Positions 56,911-64,000 of a stretch of DNA of 64,000 nt are shown piece by piece. The notes beneath the pieces are model-generated. The model was not told where the DNA came from. It ran no database searches and was given only the letters and a program-made list of their open reading frames with translations. Location: the NCBI GenBank assembly GCA_029245025.1, contig JAQWQC010000013.1:1-64000 (forward strand), written 5' to 3'. Origin of the DNA: Rhodospirillaceae bacterium. Lineage in GTDB: Bacteria > Pseudomonadota > Alphaproteobacteria > Rhodospirillales > Rhodospirillaceae. A program made the position numbers and the translations under genes. Position 1 is the stretch's first letter. Each line of letters opens with the position of its first letter.

Positions 56911-57531
56911 TTAATCCTTTTTTAGTCGCGGATCACCTCGCTTCGCTGCTCTGCCAGATCCTCCCGGCTCACCCCATCGCTTTACGAGCCCGGCATCAAT
57001 ATCAAACATGTCGAGCACCCGGCCAACGGTATGATTCACGATATCGTCAACGGACTCAGGATTTGAGTAAAAGGCCGGTACGGGGGGAGCGATCATGGCT
57101 CCGATTTCAGATAGATGGGTTAGCGTGCGGAGGTGCCCCGTATGCAGCGGGGTTTCTCGAACCATAAGAATAAGGCGACGTCTCTCTTTAAGGATAACAT
57201 CCGCAGCTCGCGTCAGGAGTGTCGAGGTCACACCCGTTGCTATTTCCGAAGCCGATCGAATTGAACAAGGCGCGATAACCATACCAGCGGTGGCAAAAGA
57301 TCCGGACGAAATTGCGGCTCCAATATCTCCATTCGCATAGACCACGTCGGCAAGTGATTTCACGTCAGCGGCCTTAAGCTTAGACTCATATGCCAGCGTT
57401 ACTTCCGCCGATTGAGACATCACCAAATGGGTTTCAAAGGGCGTGTCCCTCAAGACATCTAGAAGACGTATTCCGAAAATGATTCCGGAAGCGCCGCTGA
57501 TGCCAACAATAAGCCGGTTCTTCTGTGTCAT
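56911..57531 (-). CDS. UbiX-type flavin prenyltransferase
   Basis: 206 residues from ATG 57531 (the frame to 57582 lacks support). It adds a prenyl group to FMN to make prenylated FMN, the cofactor of UbiD enzymes. LIVGISGASGIIFGIRLLDVL is the FMN-binding start. MVIAPCSIRSASEIATGVTSTLLTRAADV, LILMVRETPLHTGHLRTL and PPVPAFYSNPESVDDIVNH are all diagnostic. It is divergent from the UbiD gene, so the pair is functionally linked. Confidence 0.93.
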   Translation of the reverse strand: MTQKNRLIVGISGASGIIFGIRLLDVLRDTPFETHLVMSQSAEVTLAYESKLKAADVKSLADVVYANGDIGAAISSGSFATAGMVIAPCSIRSASEIATGVTSTLLTRAADVILKERRRLILMVRETPLHTGHLRTLTHLSEIGAMIAPPVPAFYSNPESVDDIVNHTVGRVLDMFDIDAGLVKRWGEPGGSGRAAKRGDPRLKKD

Positions 57532-57674
57532 TCCTAAATCCCTATCTTGCGGGCTAGACCCTAGTCCGTAGCGGATTTCCAAACCCCAATCGAGCGCACG
57601 GTAAACGTGCCCGTCGCGGACCGCTAAACCATTGTATTCACTATGGTTAAACGCGCCAAAAAAATTCCTCTTGA

Positions 57675-57696
57675 GTATAAAGTCATACTTTTATAC
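57675..57696. promoter_or_regulatory. Imperfect palindrome between the UbiX and UbiD genes, possible operator
   Basis: GTATAAAGT (57675-57683), CAT, then ACTTTTATAC (57687-57696): an inverted repeat with one extra T, about 30-50 bases before the UbiD start region. The downstream operon ends with a GntR/UTRA regulator, whose family typically binds GT...AC palindromes. The link is an inference. Confidence 0.35.
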
Positions 57697-57745
57697 CTTT
57701 TAGCATCTTGAGGGGGTCGGCGCCATTTTAGATTTAAGAACATTC

Positions 57746-59140
57746 TTGGAAGCAGAGAAGGCATCGGTCTTTCGGCCAGACGGCTCGCTATCTGTCGCCC
57801 ATGAGATCACCGCTCTCCAATATGCCCTCGAAAAGGCCGGTCGTCGCCCTATTCTCGTTGTAGACAAGCCAACCATGGCCGACGGCGAAACGAGCGATAT
57901 TCCTGTGGTCTCAAATCTGACTGCCAGCCGGGCCATTGTCGCGAGATCCCTCGGCATCAATGATCATCAGATTGCGGCCCCGATCTATGCGCAACGCACA
58001 GGCAGCTATATCGCACCAGAGATTATCGATGGAAGTTCGGCGCCGGTTCAGGAGATCATCATTGAGGGCGAAGATGTCGATCTCACGCGCCTCCCCGCTT
58101 TAACCCAACATGTGACGGATCCGGGCCCCTATCTTACTGCGGCTCACGCAACCACCTATGACCCGGCAACGAAGACAGACAATACGGCGATTCAGCGTTG
58201 CTGGGTAAAGTCGGAAAAACGCATGTCGTACTTTCCGTATCCGGCATCTCACAACAATCGCAACATGAGAAAGTTTTGGGCCAAGGGCGAAGACTGCCCT
58301 GTCGTGTTTTGGATTGGTCATCACCCGGCCGTGCTTATGGGCACTCAAGCCAAACTGAATTATCCGGAAAGTCATTGGGGCGCATGCGGGGGGCTGCTCG
58401 GAGAACCTTTGCGCGTGACCCCAAGTCGTACGTTCGGCGATGCCATCATGATCCCGGCCGACGCTGAAATTGTTATCGAGGGTTATGCCCCGCGTGACGT
58501 GTTGGAAGCGGACGGTCCCTTCGGTGAGTACACGGGGTATTCGGGACCTCAAGTGGCTGCACCCGTTGTCGATGTTTCATGCATCACCATGCGCAAAGGC
58601 GCGCTTTATCATGACTACGGATCTGGTCTGACGGACATGTTGGTCCCCGACAACATGGCGATGGAAGGCAAAGTGTATGGCCTGTGCAAACAAGTCGCCC
58701 CAAGCGTAACCAACGTCCACGTTCCGGCCCAGGGACGACGATTCCATGGCTACATACAGGTCGAGAACCCTGGACCAGGTGAGGTGCGCGACGCACTGAT
58801 GGCCGCCCTCTCCTACCGACGATTGAAAATGGCCATCGCAGTTGATCATGACATCGACCTTTTCGACGATTCAGAAATGATGTTTGCCTTAGCGACACGC
58901 GTACAGTGGAGCCGAGACAGTTTCACGGTCGATGGTCTTTCAGGATCGCTGCTTGATCCATCGACACCGGCGGGTTCAAAAACCCTTTCCAAGATGGGCA
59001 TTGATGCCAGCCTACCATTGCCTGGGAGACCTGGTGCGCCGTCTCCCGTACCGCCACGCTCAAAAGTACCAAGTGAGCCAATGGAGCGCGCGGCGAAGCT
59101 TCTTGCCGGCACCGATATGTCGGATTGGCCAACGCTATGA
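57746..59140 (+). CDS. UbiD family prFMN-dependent decarboxylase
   Basis: 464 residues from TTG 57746. Homologues usually begin MDLRxFL, and the seven codons before the TTG encode (I)LDLRTF in frame. GAGGGGG sits 9 bases before an ATT at 57725, so the true start may be that rare ATT. UbiD features: the PVVSNLTASRAIVARSLG region, EDVDLTRLPALTQH and HPAVLMGTQAKLNY. The catalytic segment is VIEGYAPRDVLEADGPFGEYTGYSG, with conserved Glu residues and the Asp-Gly-Pro-Phe-Gly-Glu signature. It (de)carboxylates an aromatic or alpha,beta-unsaturated acid. First gene of a seven-gene rightward operon. Confidence 0.93.
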   Translation: MEAEKASVFRPDGSLSVAHEITALQYALEKAGRRPILVVDKPTMADGETSDIPVVSNLTASRAIVARSLGINDHQIAAPIYAQRTGSYIAPEIIDGSSAPVQEIIIEGEDVDLTRLPALTQHVTDPGPYLTAAHATTYDPATKTDNTAIQRCWVKSEKRMSYFPYPASHNNRNMRKFWAKGEDCPVVFWIGHHPAVLMGTQAKLNYPESHWGACGGLLGEPLRVTPSRTFGDAIMIPADAEIVIEGYAPRDVLEADGPFGEYTGYSGPQVAAPVVDVSCITMRKGALYHDYGSGLTDMLVPDNMAMEGKVYGLCKQVAPSVTNVHVPAQGRRFHGYIQVENPGPGEVRDALMAALSYRRLKMAIAVDHDIDLFDDSEMMFALATRVQWSRDSFTVDGLSGSLLDPSTPAGSKTLSKMGIDASLPLPGRPGAPSPVPPRSKVPSEPMERAAKLLAGTDMSDWPTL

Positions 59141-59352
59141 CCGAGTCATCTAAAAACAATCGCGAGACCGTTCGGCTCGGGGCGTCATGGGAAAAAACAG
59201 GCAACACATCGTGGACCCAATGCCCAAAATGCGACGATTGGTTTCATGTCGGTCCCGGCCTTTTGGATAGACCAGACGTCAAAATGCATTGTCCGAGTTG
59301 TCATCATGAATTCACCCAAGACGCCGCCAAACGGTTGGTAACATCAGGATAA
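59137..59352 (+). CDS. Small zinc-ribbon protein in the UbiD operon
   Basis: 71 residues from ATG 59137, overlapping the UbiD stop (ATGA). Two cysteine pairs, QCPKCDDW and HCPSCHHEF, about 25 residues apart form a zinc ribbon. By position and size it resembles subunit D of BsdBCD/VdcBCD-type hydroxyarylic acid decarboxylases, a ~75-residue zinc protein of unclear role, but sequence similarity cannot be confirmed by eye. Confidence 0.75.
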   Translation: MTESSKNNRETVRLGASWEKTGNTSWTQCPKCDDWFHVGPGLLDRPDVKMHCPSCHHEFTQDAAKRLVTSG

Positions 59353-59353
59353 G

Positions 59354-60157
59354 ATGATGGATGCCTCCGCCACAGCAGATCTTGATTTTACCCGCCTTGG
59401 CCCACCAGAAGGCGCACGTGTTGCAATCGTCGGCGGATGTGGTGGGATTGGGCGCGCGCTGGTCAACGCCAGTCTAGAGATTGGATTGAAAGTTGCGGTG
59501 CTGGACCTGCCCCCATCTCTCCAACGCCATGCACCGCCAAACGGGTGTCTTCAGCACGCTGTTGATGCGACGGACGAGGAATCAGTCGCCGCTGCTTTTG
59601 ATGCAATTGATCAATCTTGGGACGGCCTTGATGTGTTGGTTAATCTTTGCGGGTTCACCAACGAGTTTGAACCCGTCGCAAAGATGACCACTGAAACATG
59701 GGATGAGATCACAGACGGCAATCTTCGCTCAGCATTTTTGTGCGCCCGCGCTGCTTTACCTTTGCTCAAAAAGCCTGGTGACGGAGCGATCATCAATACG
59801 GCGTCTGGCCTTGCGTACAAAGGCCTACCTGGCACATCGCCCTACGGCGCCGCCAAAGCCGGTGTTATTGCTCTGTCAAAATCTTTGGCCAACGAAAACG
59901 CACCAGATATTCGCGTAAATGTGATCTCACCAGGAGCCGTAGACACTGCATTCCTAAGGGGTGGCACTAGCCGAACCGGTGAAGACGAAAGCAGCCCAGC
60001 TCATATCGATACCGAGCGCTACGCAGACGCAACGCCTTTGAAACGTCTCGCCGTTGCAGATGATGTTGTGGCACCCATTCTTTTTCTCAGTGGAGATGCC
60101 GCACGTTTCATCACAGGGCAAGTTATTCACATTAACGGCGGTGGCTTCATGCCATGA
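59354..60157 (+). CDS. SDR family oxidoreductase
   Basis: 267 residues, starting one base after the zinc-ribbon stop (ATG 59354 or 59357). VAIVGGCGGIGRALVNA is the NAD(P) motif, followed by VNLCGF in place of NNAG, NTASGLAYKG and the active-site YGAAK. The C-terminal FLSGDAARFITGQVIHINGG is standard for FabG-like SDRs. It probably oxidises an alcohol or diol in the catabolic pathway. It is unrelated in detail to the exported SDRs. Confidence 0.92.
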   Translation: MMDASATADLDFTRLGPPEGARVAIVGGCGGIGRALVNASLEIGLKVAVLDLPPSLQRHAPPNGCLQHAVDATDEESVAAAFDAIDQSWDGLDVLVNLCGFTNEFEPVAKMTTETWDEITDGNLRSAFLCARAALPLLKKPGDGAIINTASGLAYKGLPGTSPYGAAKAGVIALSKSLANENAPDIRVNVISPGAVDTAFLRGGTSRTGEDESSPAHIDTERYADATPLKRLAVADDVVAPILFLSGDAARFITGQVIHINGGGFMP

Positions 60158-60212
60158 CCGTTGGGACAACAATAAAAGCACATCTTCAACACGCGAATTC
60201 AGGGAGCGCACG

Positions 60213-61733
60213 ATGAACGCAGTCACGCAAGACATGATGAAGAAGTTCAGCGTCAATCAGCACGTCACCAGTTTTATTGATGGAAATTCTGTCAGCCCCT
60301 CGGGGTCTGGGGAAGACATTCCAGTGATCAGCCCGATCACCGAGGGGCAGATATCCCTGTTGCGTGAAGCATCCATCGACGAGGTCGACCACGCCGTCCG
60401 TAACGCCCGGGACGCATTTGAGAATGGTCCCTGGCGACATATGTCTGTCGATGAACGTAAAGCTATCATGCTGCAGATCAGAGATGTGATCGCAGCCAAT
60501 GCCGATGAATTGGCCTATCTGGAAAGCCTAAATGCCGGCCTGACCCTAAACTACGTCAAAGGGTTTCACGTAAAACGAGCCGGATGGAACTTCGAGTTCT
60601 TTGCTGAAGTTGCGAGCCAGGCTTCGGGAGAAGCTTACACCCAAACACAGCCTTATCTCTCAGTCGTAACAAGAGAGCCTATTGGTGTTGGGGCGCTTAT
60701 CGGTCCTTGGAACGCTCCCCTCGCCTTGTGTTCCATGAAAGTTGCCTCATGCATCGCTTTTGGTAACACATGCGTTCTGAAGCCAAGCGAATTCACACCG
60801 TTATCACTTCGCCGTGTCGTTGAATTAATCCACGAAACCGATATCCCCAAGGGGGTCGTCAACCTGGTCAATGGCCGGGGACACGTGACCGGCGACGCGC
60901 TTGTGTCTCACCCTGAAGTCGACGTGGTTTCATTCACCGGTGGCACAAAAACAGGCGCAATGATTGCAGCTCGTGCCGGCGAAGGTCTCAAACCAGTTGG
61001 TCTCGAACTCGGTGGTAAATCAGCCAATATTATTACCGCAACTGCGGACATGGACCGCGCACTCGATGGCGCCATTCTCGGTATTTACTCGAACAATGGA
61101 CAACAGTGTCTTGCCGGATCTCGCATCCTTGTCGAACGGTCGATCGCCGATGAACTCATTGAAAAGTTTGTCGCGCGTTCAAAAAAGATCAAGGTTGGCG
61201 ATCCGATGGATGGTGCGACTGAGATCGGACCAGTCTGTTATAGAGCTCACATGGATCGCGTTTTGAGTTTCGTTGATATTGCGAAGAATGACGGTGGCGA
61301 ACTTCTAACGGGCGGCTCACGCGACAGTCGGCATGAAACCGGTCTGTACCTTGAGCCCACTGCTGTTATGGCAAAGTCGAACGACGCCCAAGTTTGCCAA
61401 GAAGAAATCTTTGGTCCGTTCGCAACGTTCCTTACATACGATGATATTGATGAAGCCTTGGCTATTGCTAATGCGTCCGAGTTTGGTCTGGTGGGGTACA
61501 TCTGGTCAGACCACTTGCCGACCGTCATGAAAGCTTCCCAGGAAATGCGCGCAGGAACAATCTGGGTCAACACACCCATGACACGTGAACTACGTGCGCC
61601 CTTTGGCGGCTACAAAAAGTCAGGCATCGGCCGGGATAGCGCCAAAGACTGCCTACAATTTTTTACAGAAGAAAAAACAACGACAATTCCTATGAGCACG
61701 TTCCCGTTGGCCAAATGGGGCGCCAGCGACTGA
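60213..61733 (+). CDS. Aldehyde dehydrogenase family protein
   Basis: 506 residues from ATG 60213 (AGGGAG upstream); the open frame back to 60054 overlaps the SDR. It oxidises an aldehyde to the acid with NAD(P)+. GALIGPWNAPLALCSMKVA, VLKPSEFTPL, VSFTGGTKTGAMIA, catalytic Glu in LELGGKSANI, catalytic Cys in NNGQQCLAGSRILV and EEIFGPFATFLTYDD are present. It follows the SDR by 55 bases, so an alcohol-to-aldehyde-to-acid sequence is plausible. Confidence 0.95.
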   Translation: MNAVTQDMMKKFSVNQHVTSFIDGNSVSPSGSGEDIPVISPITEGQISLLREASIDEVDHAVRNARDAFENGPWRHMSVDERKAIMLQIRDVIAANADELAYLESLNAGLTLNYVKGFHVKRAGWNFEFFAEVASQASGEAYTQTQPYLSVVTREPIGVGALIGPWNAPLALCSMKVASCIAFGNTCVLKPSEFTPLSLRRVVELIHETDIPKGVVNLVNGRGHVTGDALVSHPEVDVVSFTGGTKTGAMIAARAGEGLKPVGLELGGKSANIITATADMDRALDGAILGIYSNNGQQCLAGSRILVERSIADELIEKFVARSKKIKVGDPMDGATEIGPVCYRAHMDRVLSFVDIAKNDGGELLTGGSRDSRHETGLYLEPTAVMAKSNDAQVCQEEIFGPFATFLTYDDIDEALAIANASEFGLVGYIWSDHLPTVMKASQEMRAGTIWVNTPMTRELRAPFGGYKKSGIGRDSAKDCLQFFTEEKTTTIPMSTFPLAKWGASD

Positions 61734-61781
61734 CTTTTTAAGATCCCTCTATCAAGCATTGAAGACCATTAGGAGAAGACC

Positions 61782-62507
61782 ATGTCTACACTCATGAACC
61801 AGCCAGACTTTTACAAAGCGCTTGAAGGTGCGCGTACCACCGTACACTCGGGCGGCCACCCTTTCAGCGTTGCCTGGGCCAATGAAGAACTGAGCCTCAA
61901 ACAGATCGGCGAATGGGCTGTTCAACACTTTTATTACATCGACGCGATTCCTCAACAGTTTGCCCAGTTCTTCTGTCGTTTGGATGATCTCGAAGCTCGT
62001 CAGCACATGCTTGAAAACTTGCTGGGCGAAGAAATGCCTGACACACCTGAAAAGCGTCACCCAAACCTTTTGGTCAAGTTTGGTATCGCGTGCGGCATGA
62101 AAGAAGAAGACTTCACCAATGCGGAGCACAACGGCAAAGTCTTGGCGTCGACCCGCGCCATGCGCTCATGGATTTGGGAACTGGTCAACGTCCGTCATCT
62201 TGCCGAAGGGGCCGCCGGGATTATGGTTGCGCTTGAAGGACAATTGCCCACGCTGTACCCGAAATACGTAGACGCCATGCGTAAAATGGGTCTAACCGAC
62301 GATGACATGGAGTTTTTCCATGTGCACATCGAAGGAGATACCGAGCACGCACATGTTGGCTTGGAAATTACCACGCAATACTCGACCACGCCAGAACTGC
62401 AACAAAAGGCAATTTCTGCTGTTCGTGCATCTACCGAGATGCGCTGGCGCATGCTCGATGGCATTAACGAAGCCTTTGTTCAAGGCGTCGCCCAGGCTGC
62501 CGAGTGA
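61782..62507 (+). CDS. PqqC/TenA-like (heme-oxygenase-fold) protein
   Basis: 241 residues. A helical fold with candidate metal ligands: GGHPFSVAWANEELSLKQIGEWAVQHFYYID, ENLLGEEMPDTPEKRH and EFFHVHIEGDTEHAHVG. The His/Glu/Asp set recalls HDO-type non-heme di-iron oxidases, a group related to PqqC and CADD. No pqq genes are present, so PQQ synthesis is unlikely; an oxygen-dependent step on the pathway substrate is an inference. The start is ATG 61782 with AGGAGAAGACC just upstream, and the 4-base overlap with the next SDR indicates coupling. Confidence 0.85.
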   Translation: MSTLMNQPDFYKALEGARTTVHSGGHPFSVAWANEELSLKQIGEWAVQHFYYIDAIPQQFAQFFCRLDDLEARQHMLENLLGEEMPDTPEKRHPNLLVKFGIACGMKEEDFTNAEHNGKVLASTRAMRSWIWELVNVRHLAEGAAGIMVALEGQLPTLYPKYVDAMRKMGLTDDDMEFFHVHIEGDTEHAHVGLEITTQYSTTPELQQKAISAVRASTEMRWRMLDGINEAFVQGVAQAAE

Positions 62508-63253
62508 GCGACACAACTTCTCCTGCCTTGCTTGATGCCTCCGGTCGCGTCGCGTTTGTTACCGGCGCGACGGGAGGTATAGGCCAGGCAGTTGCTCGCA
62601 TGATGCTCGATGCCGGTGCGCAAGTTACTGCGACCGGTCGGCGCGCAGTGCCTTTTGATGACGATCGCGTGCTTCCTCTTACCCTTGAGGTGACAGACGA
62701 AGAGGCGGTGGCCTCAGCAATTAAGAGCTGCGTCGATCAGTTTGGGCGTCTGGACTACATTATTCATATGGCAGGAATGGTCGGCAAAGGGCGGCTTGAT
62801 GAAATGCCATTGGAAGATTGGAATACAGTCGTCAACACCAACCTGACCTCCTCATTCCTACTACTAAAACACGCGTACGAACACATTACAAAACCTGGTG
62901 GCGTGGCCGTGTTGTGTGGCTCATCTAATGGCTACAATGGGGGCAGCTACCTCTCGGGTGCAGCTTACGCGTCATCTAAGGCTGCTTTGGTCAATCTAAC
63001 GCGCTATTGCGCGAAAGAGTGGGCGCCGGACGGCATTCGCGTTCACCTTATATCGCCTGGTCCTGTCGATACTCCGATGCTGGATCGACTCTCTGACGAT
63101 CAGCACAAGGGACTAAAAGATGCCCTCCCTCTTGGGAGATATTCGACAGCAGAAGAATGCGCTGGTGCCGTTCTATTTTTGTGCTCAGCTCATGCTGCAT
63201 CCATGACCGGCACCAACACCAATATATCTGCAGGATTGGTCTTAGATTCGTGA
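62504..63253 (+). CDS. SDR family oxidoreductase
   Basis: 249 residues. Motifs: VAFVTGATGGIGQAVARMM, IIHMAGMVGKG (NNAG variant), CGSSNGYNGG with the catalytic Ser, and YASSK. The end is the FabG-like FLCSAHAASMTGTNTNISAG. Second SDR of the operon; substrate unknown. Its GTG start overlaps the PqqC-like stop (62504-62507) and its stop overlaps the regulator's start. Confidence 0.92.
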   Translation: MSDTTSPALLDASGRVAFVTGATGGIGQAVARMMLDAGAQVTATGRRAVPFDDDRVLPLTLEVTDEEAVASAIKSCVDQFGRLDYIIHMAGMVGKGRLDEMPLEDWNTVVNTNLTSSFLLLKHAYEHITKPGGVAVLCGSSNGYNGGSYLSGAAYASSKAALVNLTRYCAKEWAPDGIRVHLISPGPVDTPMLDRLSDDQHKGLKDALPLGRYSTAEECAGAVLFLCSAHAASMTGTNTNISAGLVLDS

Positions 63254-64000
63254 ACGAAATCTCGGCTATTCGCCACCCCGTTGACGAAACCCTAGCGATT
63301 CCGCTGTATCACCAAGTGTACCTGATACTGAAAGAAGGCATTCGGTCGGGCACCTATAGCGCAGGGTCTGCCCTCCCAATTGAGTCTACCTTGTGCACTG
63401 AATTTGGTGTGTCGCGGATAACAGTAAAACGCGCCATGCGAGAACTGGTGGCAGATGGACTTGTGGTGCGTCAGCGAGGCAAAGGCACCTTCGTTGCCGA
63501 TGATGCGCCGGGTCCAGCAAAAAACGCACTAGACGACCTTTTGCAAAGCGTTCAAGCCATCGGGGCCGCTACCGATGTTCAACATTTAGCGTCTGAAGTT
63601 CTAACGCCTTTGACCGATGTCAGATCAATGCTCGAACTTAAAGGTGACGCAAAAGTTCTGCGGTCAAATCAACTTCGTCTTTCCGCTGGGGAGCCATTGG
63701 CTGTAATCATCGCTTATGTTCCCGAAAACATTGCATCTCAACTCGATCCGAAAACAGAAAACCTGCCCATGCTCGTCAGACTCAATATGGCTGGCGTGCC
63801 GGTAGCAAGAGCCGACCAAGAAGTTACGGCTACTTTGGCCGATCCAACTGTTGCGGCACCGCTAGGTCTGGAAGTCGGCGCACCCCTATTAAAATTGACA
63901 CGCCTTGTATTCGACGATTCTGATCAGCCAGTTGAGTGGTTAACGTCCTTTTATCGCGGCGATCGCTATGCGATGCGGACCTCCCTCACCCACGAAATCG
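63250..64000 (+). CDS. GntR family regulator with UTRA domain (partial, runs off the window)
   Basis: At least 250 residues from GTG 63250, which overlaps the SDR stop (GTGA). The N-terminal winged helix is PLYHQVYLILKEGIRSGTY...LCTEFGVSRITVKRAMRELVADGLV and RQRGKGTFV. A UTRA ligand-binding domain starts near residue 80 (LQSVQAIG...; RLVFDDSDQPVEWLTSFYRGDRY). HutC-subfamily repressors usually sense a pathway intermediate, so this one probably controls the UbiD operon. The C-terminus lies outside the window. Confidence 0.93.
   Translation, partial: MNEISAIRHPVDETLAIPLYHQVYLILKEGIRSGTYSAGSALPIESTLCTEFGVSRITVKRAMRELVADGLVVRQRGKGTFVADDAPGPAKNALDDLLQSVQAIGAATDVQHLASEVLTPLTDVRSMLELKGDAKVLRSNQLRLSAGEPLAVIIAYVPENIASQLDPKTENLPMLVRLNMAGVPVARADQEVTATLADPTVAAPLGLEVGAPLLKLTRLVFDDSDQPVEWLTSFYRGDRYAMRTSLTHEI

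Noticed and set aside
61782-62507. Calling the PqqC/TenA-like gene pqqC
   Set aside because: No other pqq gene is present and the neighbours form a decarboxylase/dehydrogenase operon; the fold is shared by several unrelated enzymes.
1-64000. CRISPR arrays, prophage, insertion sequences or long direct repeats
   Set aside because: I saw no regularly spaced repeats, transposase, integrase or phage structural genes; the only repeated material is the paralogous methyltransferases and SDRs.

Overview
The window looks like a chromosomal segment of an alphaproteobacterium, probably free-living and marine or aquatic. The evidence is the gene order plsY-(dprA)-topA-rnr-ctp-rpmG-divK, an RpoH-type sigma factor with an intact RpoH box, a DivK-like receiver, gatCAB, a pyrB-pyrC' pair, the egtBD ergothioneine genes and a CO-dehydrogenase-type maturation cluster. 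GC content looks moderate by eye. I see no prophage, insertion sequence or CRISPR array.

Layout. 0-3.2 kb: two paralogous methyltransferases with Tat-type signal peptides, each followed by a strong intrinsic terminator. 3.2-15 kb: housekeeping and small-molecule genes (N-formylglutamate amidohydrolase, EamA exporter, pyruvate kinase, ribosomal protein L36, DEAD-box helicase, carboxylesterase, VOC protein, GST, a TPR/O-GlcNAc-transferase-like protein) and tRNA-Ser(GCT), with a decayed alpha/beta hydrolase at 7.2-7.9 kb. 15-31 kb: a core block (DUF481 protein, gatBAC, ruvX, pyrB, a degenerate dihydroorotase, plsY, a dprA remnant, topA, rnr, a lipoprotein S41 protease, rpmG, a DivK-like receiver). 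31-40 kb: fatty acid hydroxylase, rpoH, egtB-egtD, DksA/TraR protein, a Kef-type antiporter pseudogene, RidA, prfC and a ferredoxin-NADP reductase. 40-45.6 kb: a tightly packed leftward operon for maturing a molybdenum hydroxylase (MoxR ATPase, VWA protein, two XdhC parts, MoeA/MobA fusion). A separately terminated 2Fe-2S subunit lies upstream, and no catalytic molybdenum subunit is nearby.

46.2-56.3 kb is the most unusual region. It has two orphan transporter solute-binding proteins and eight short-chain dehydrogenases of the C-factor/CsgA ('sniffer-like') type. Seven of these run in tandem on the plus strand, and six of the seven carry an N-terminal Sec-type signal sequence joined almost directly to the first Rossmann strand. 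All eight keep the NAD(P)-binding glycine motif and the Tyr-x-x-x-Lys active site, and all end in tryptophan. An array of apparently exported SDRs is the best candidate here for an undescribed system.

56.3-64 kb is a catabolic cluster. A flavin prenyltransferase (UbiX type) is divergent from a rightward operon of UbiD decarboxylase, small zinc-ribbon protein, SDR, aldehyde dehydrogenase, PqqC/TenA-like oxidase, SDR and a GntR/UTRA regulator. The UbiX-UbiD-small zinc protein set recalls the BsdBCD/VdcBCD non-oxidative aromatic acid decarboxylases.

Several genes are broken (alpha/beta hydrolase, dprA, Kef antiporter, a small membrane protein) and two are intact but lack key residues (DivK-like D53N, dihydroorotase without its HxH). 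This suggests ongoing gene erosion. All calls come from reading the sequence; no database search was run.
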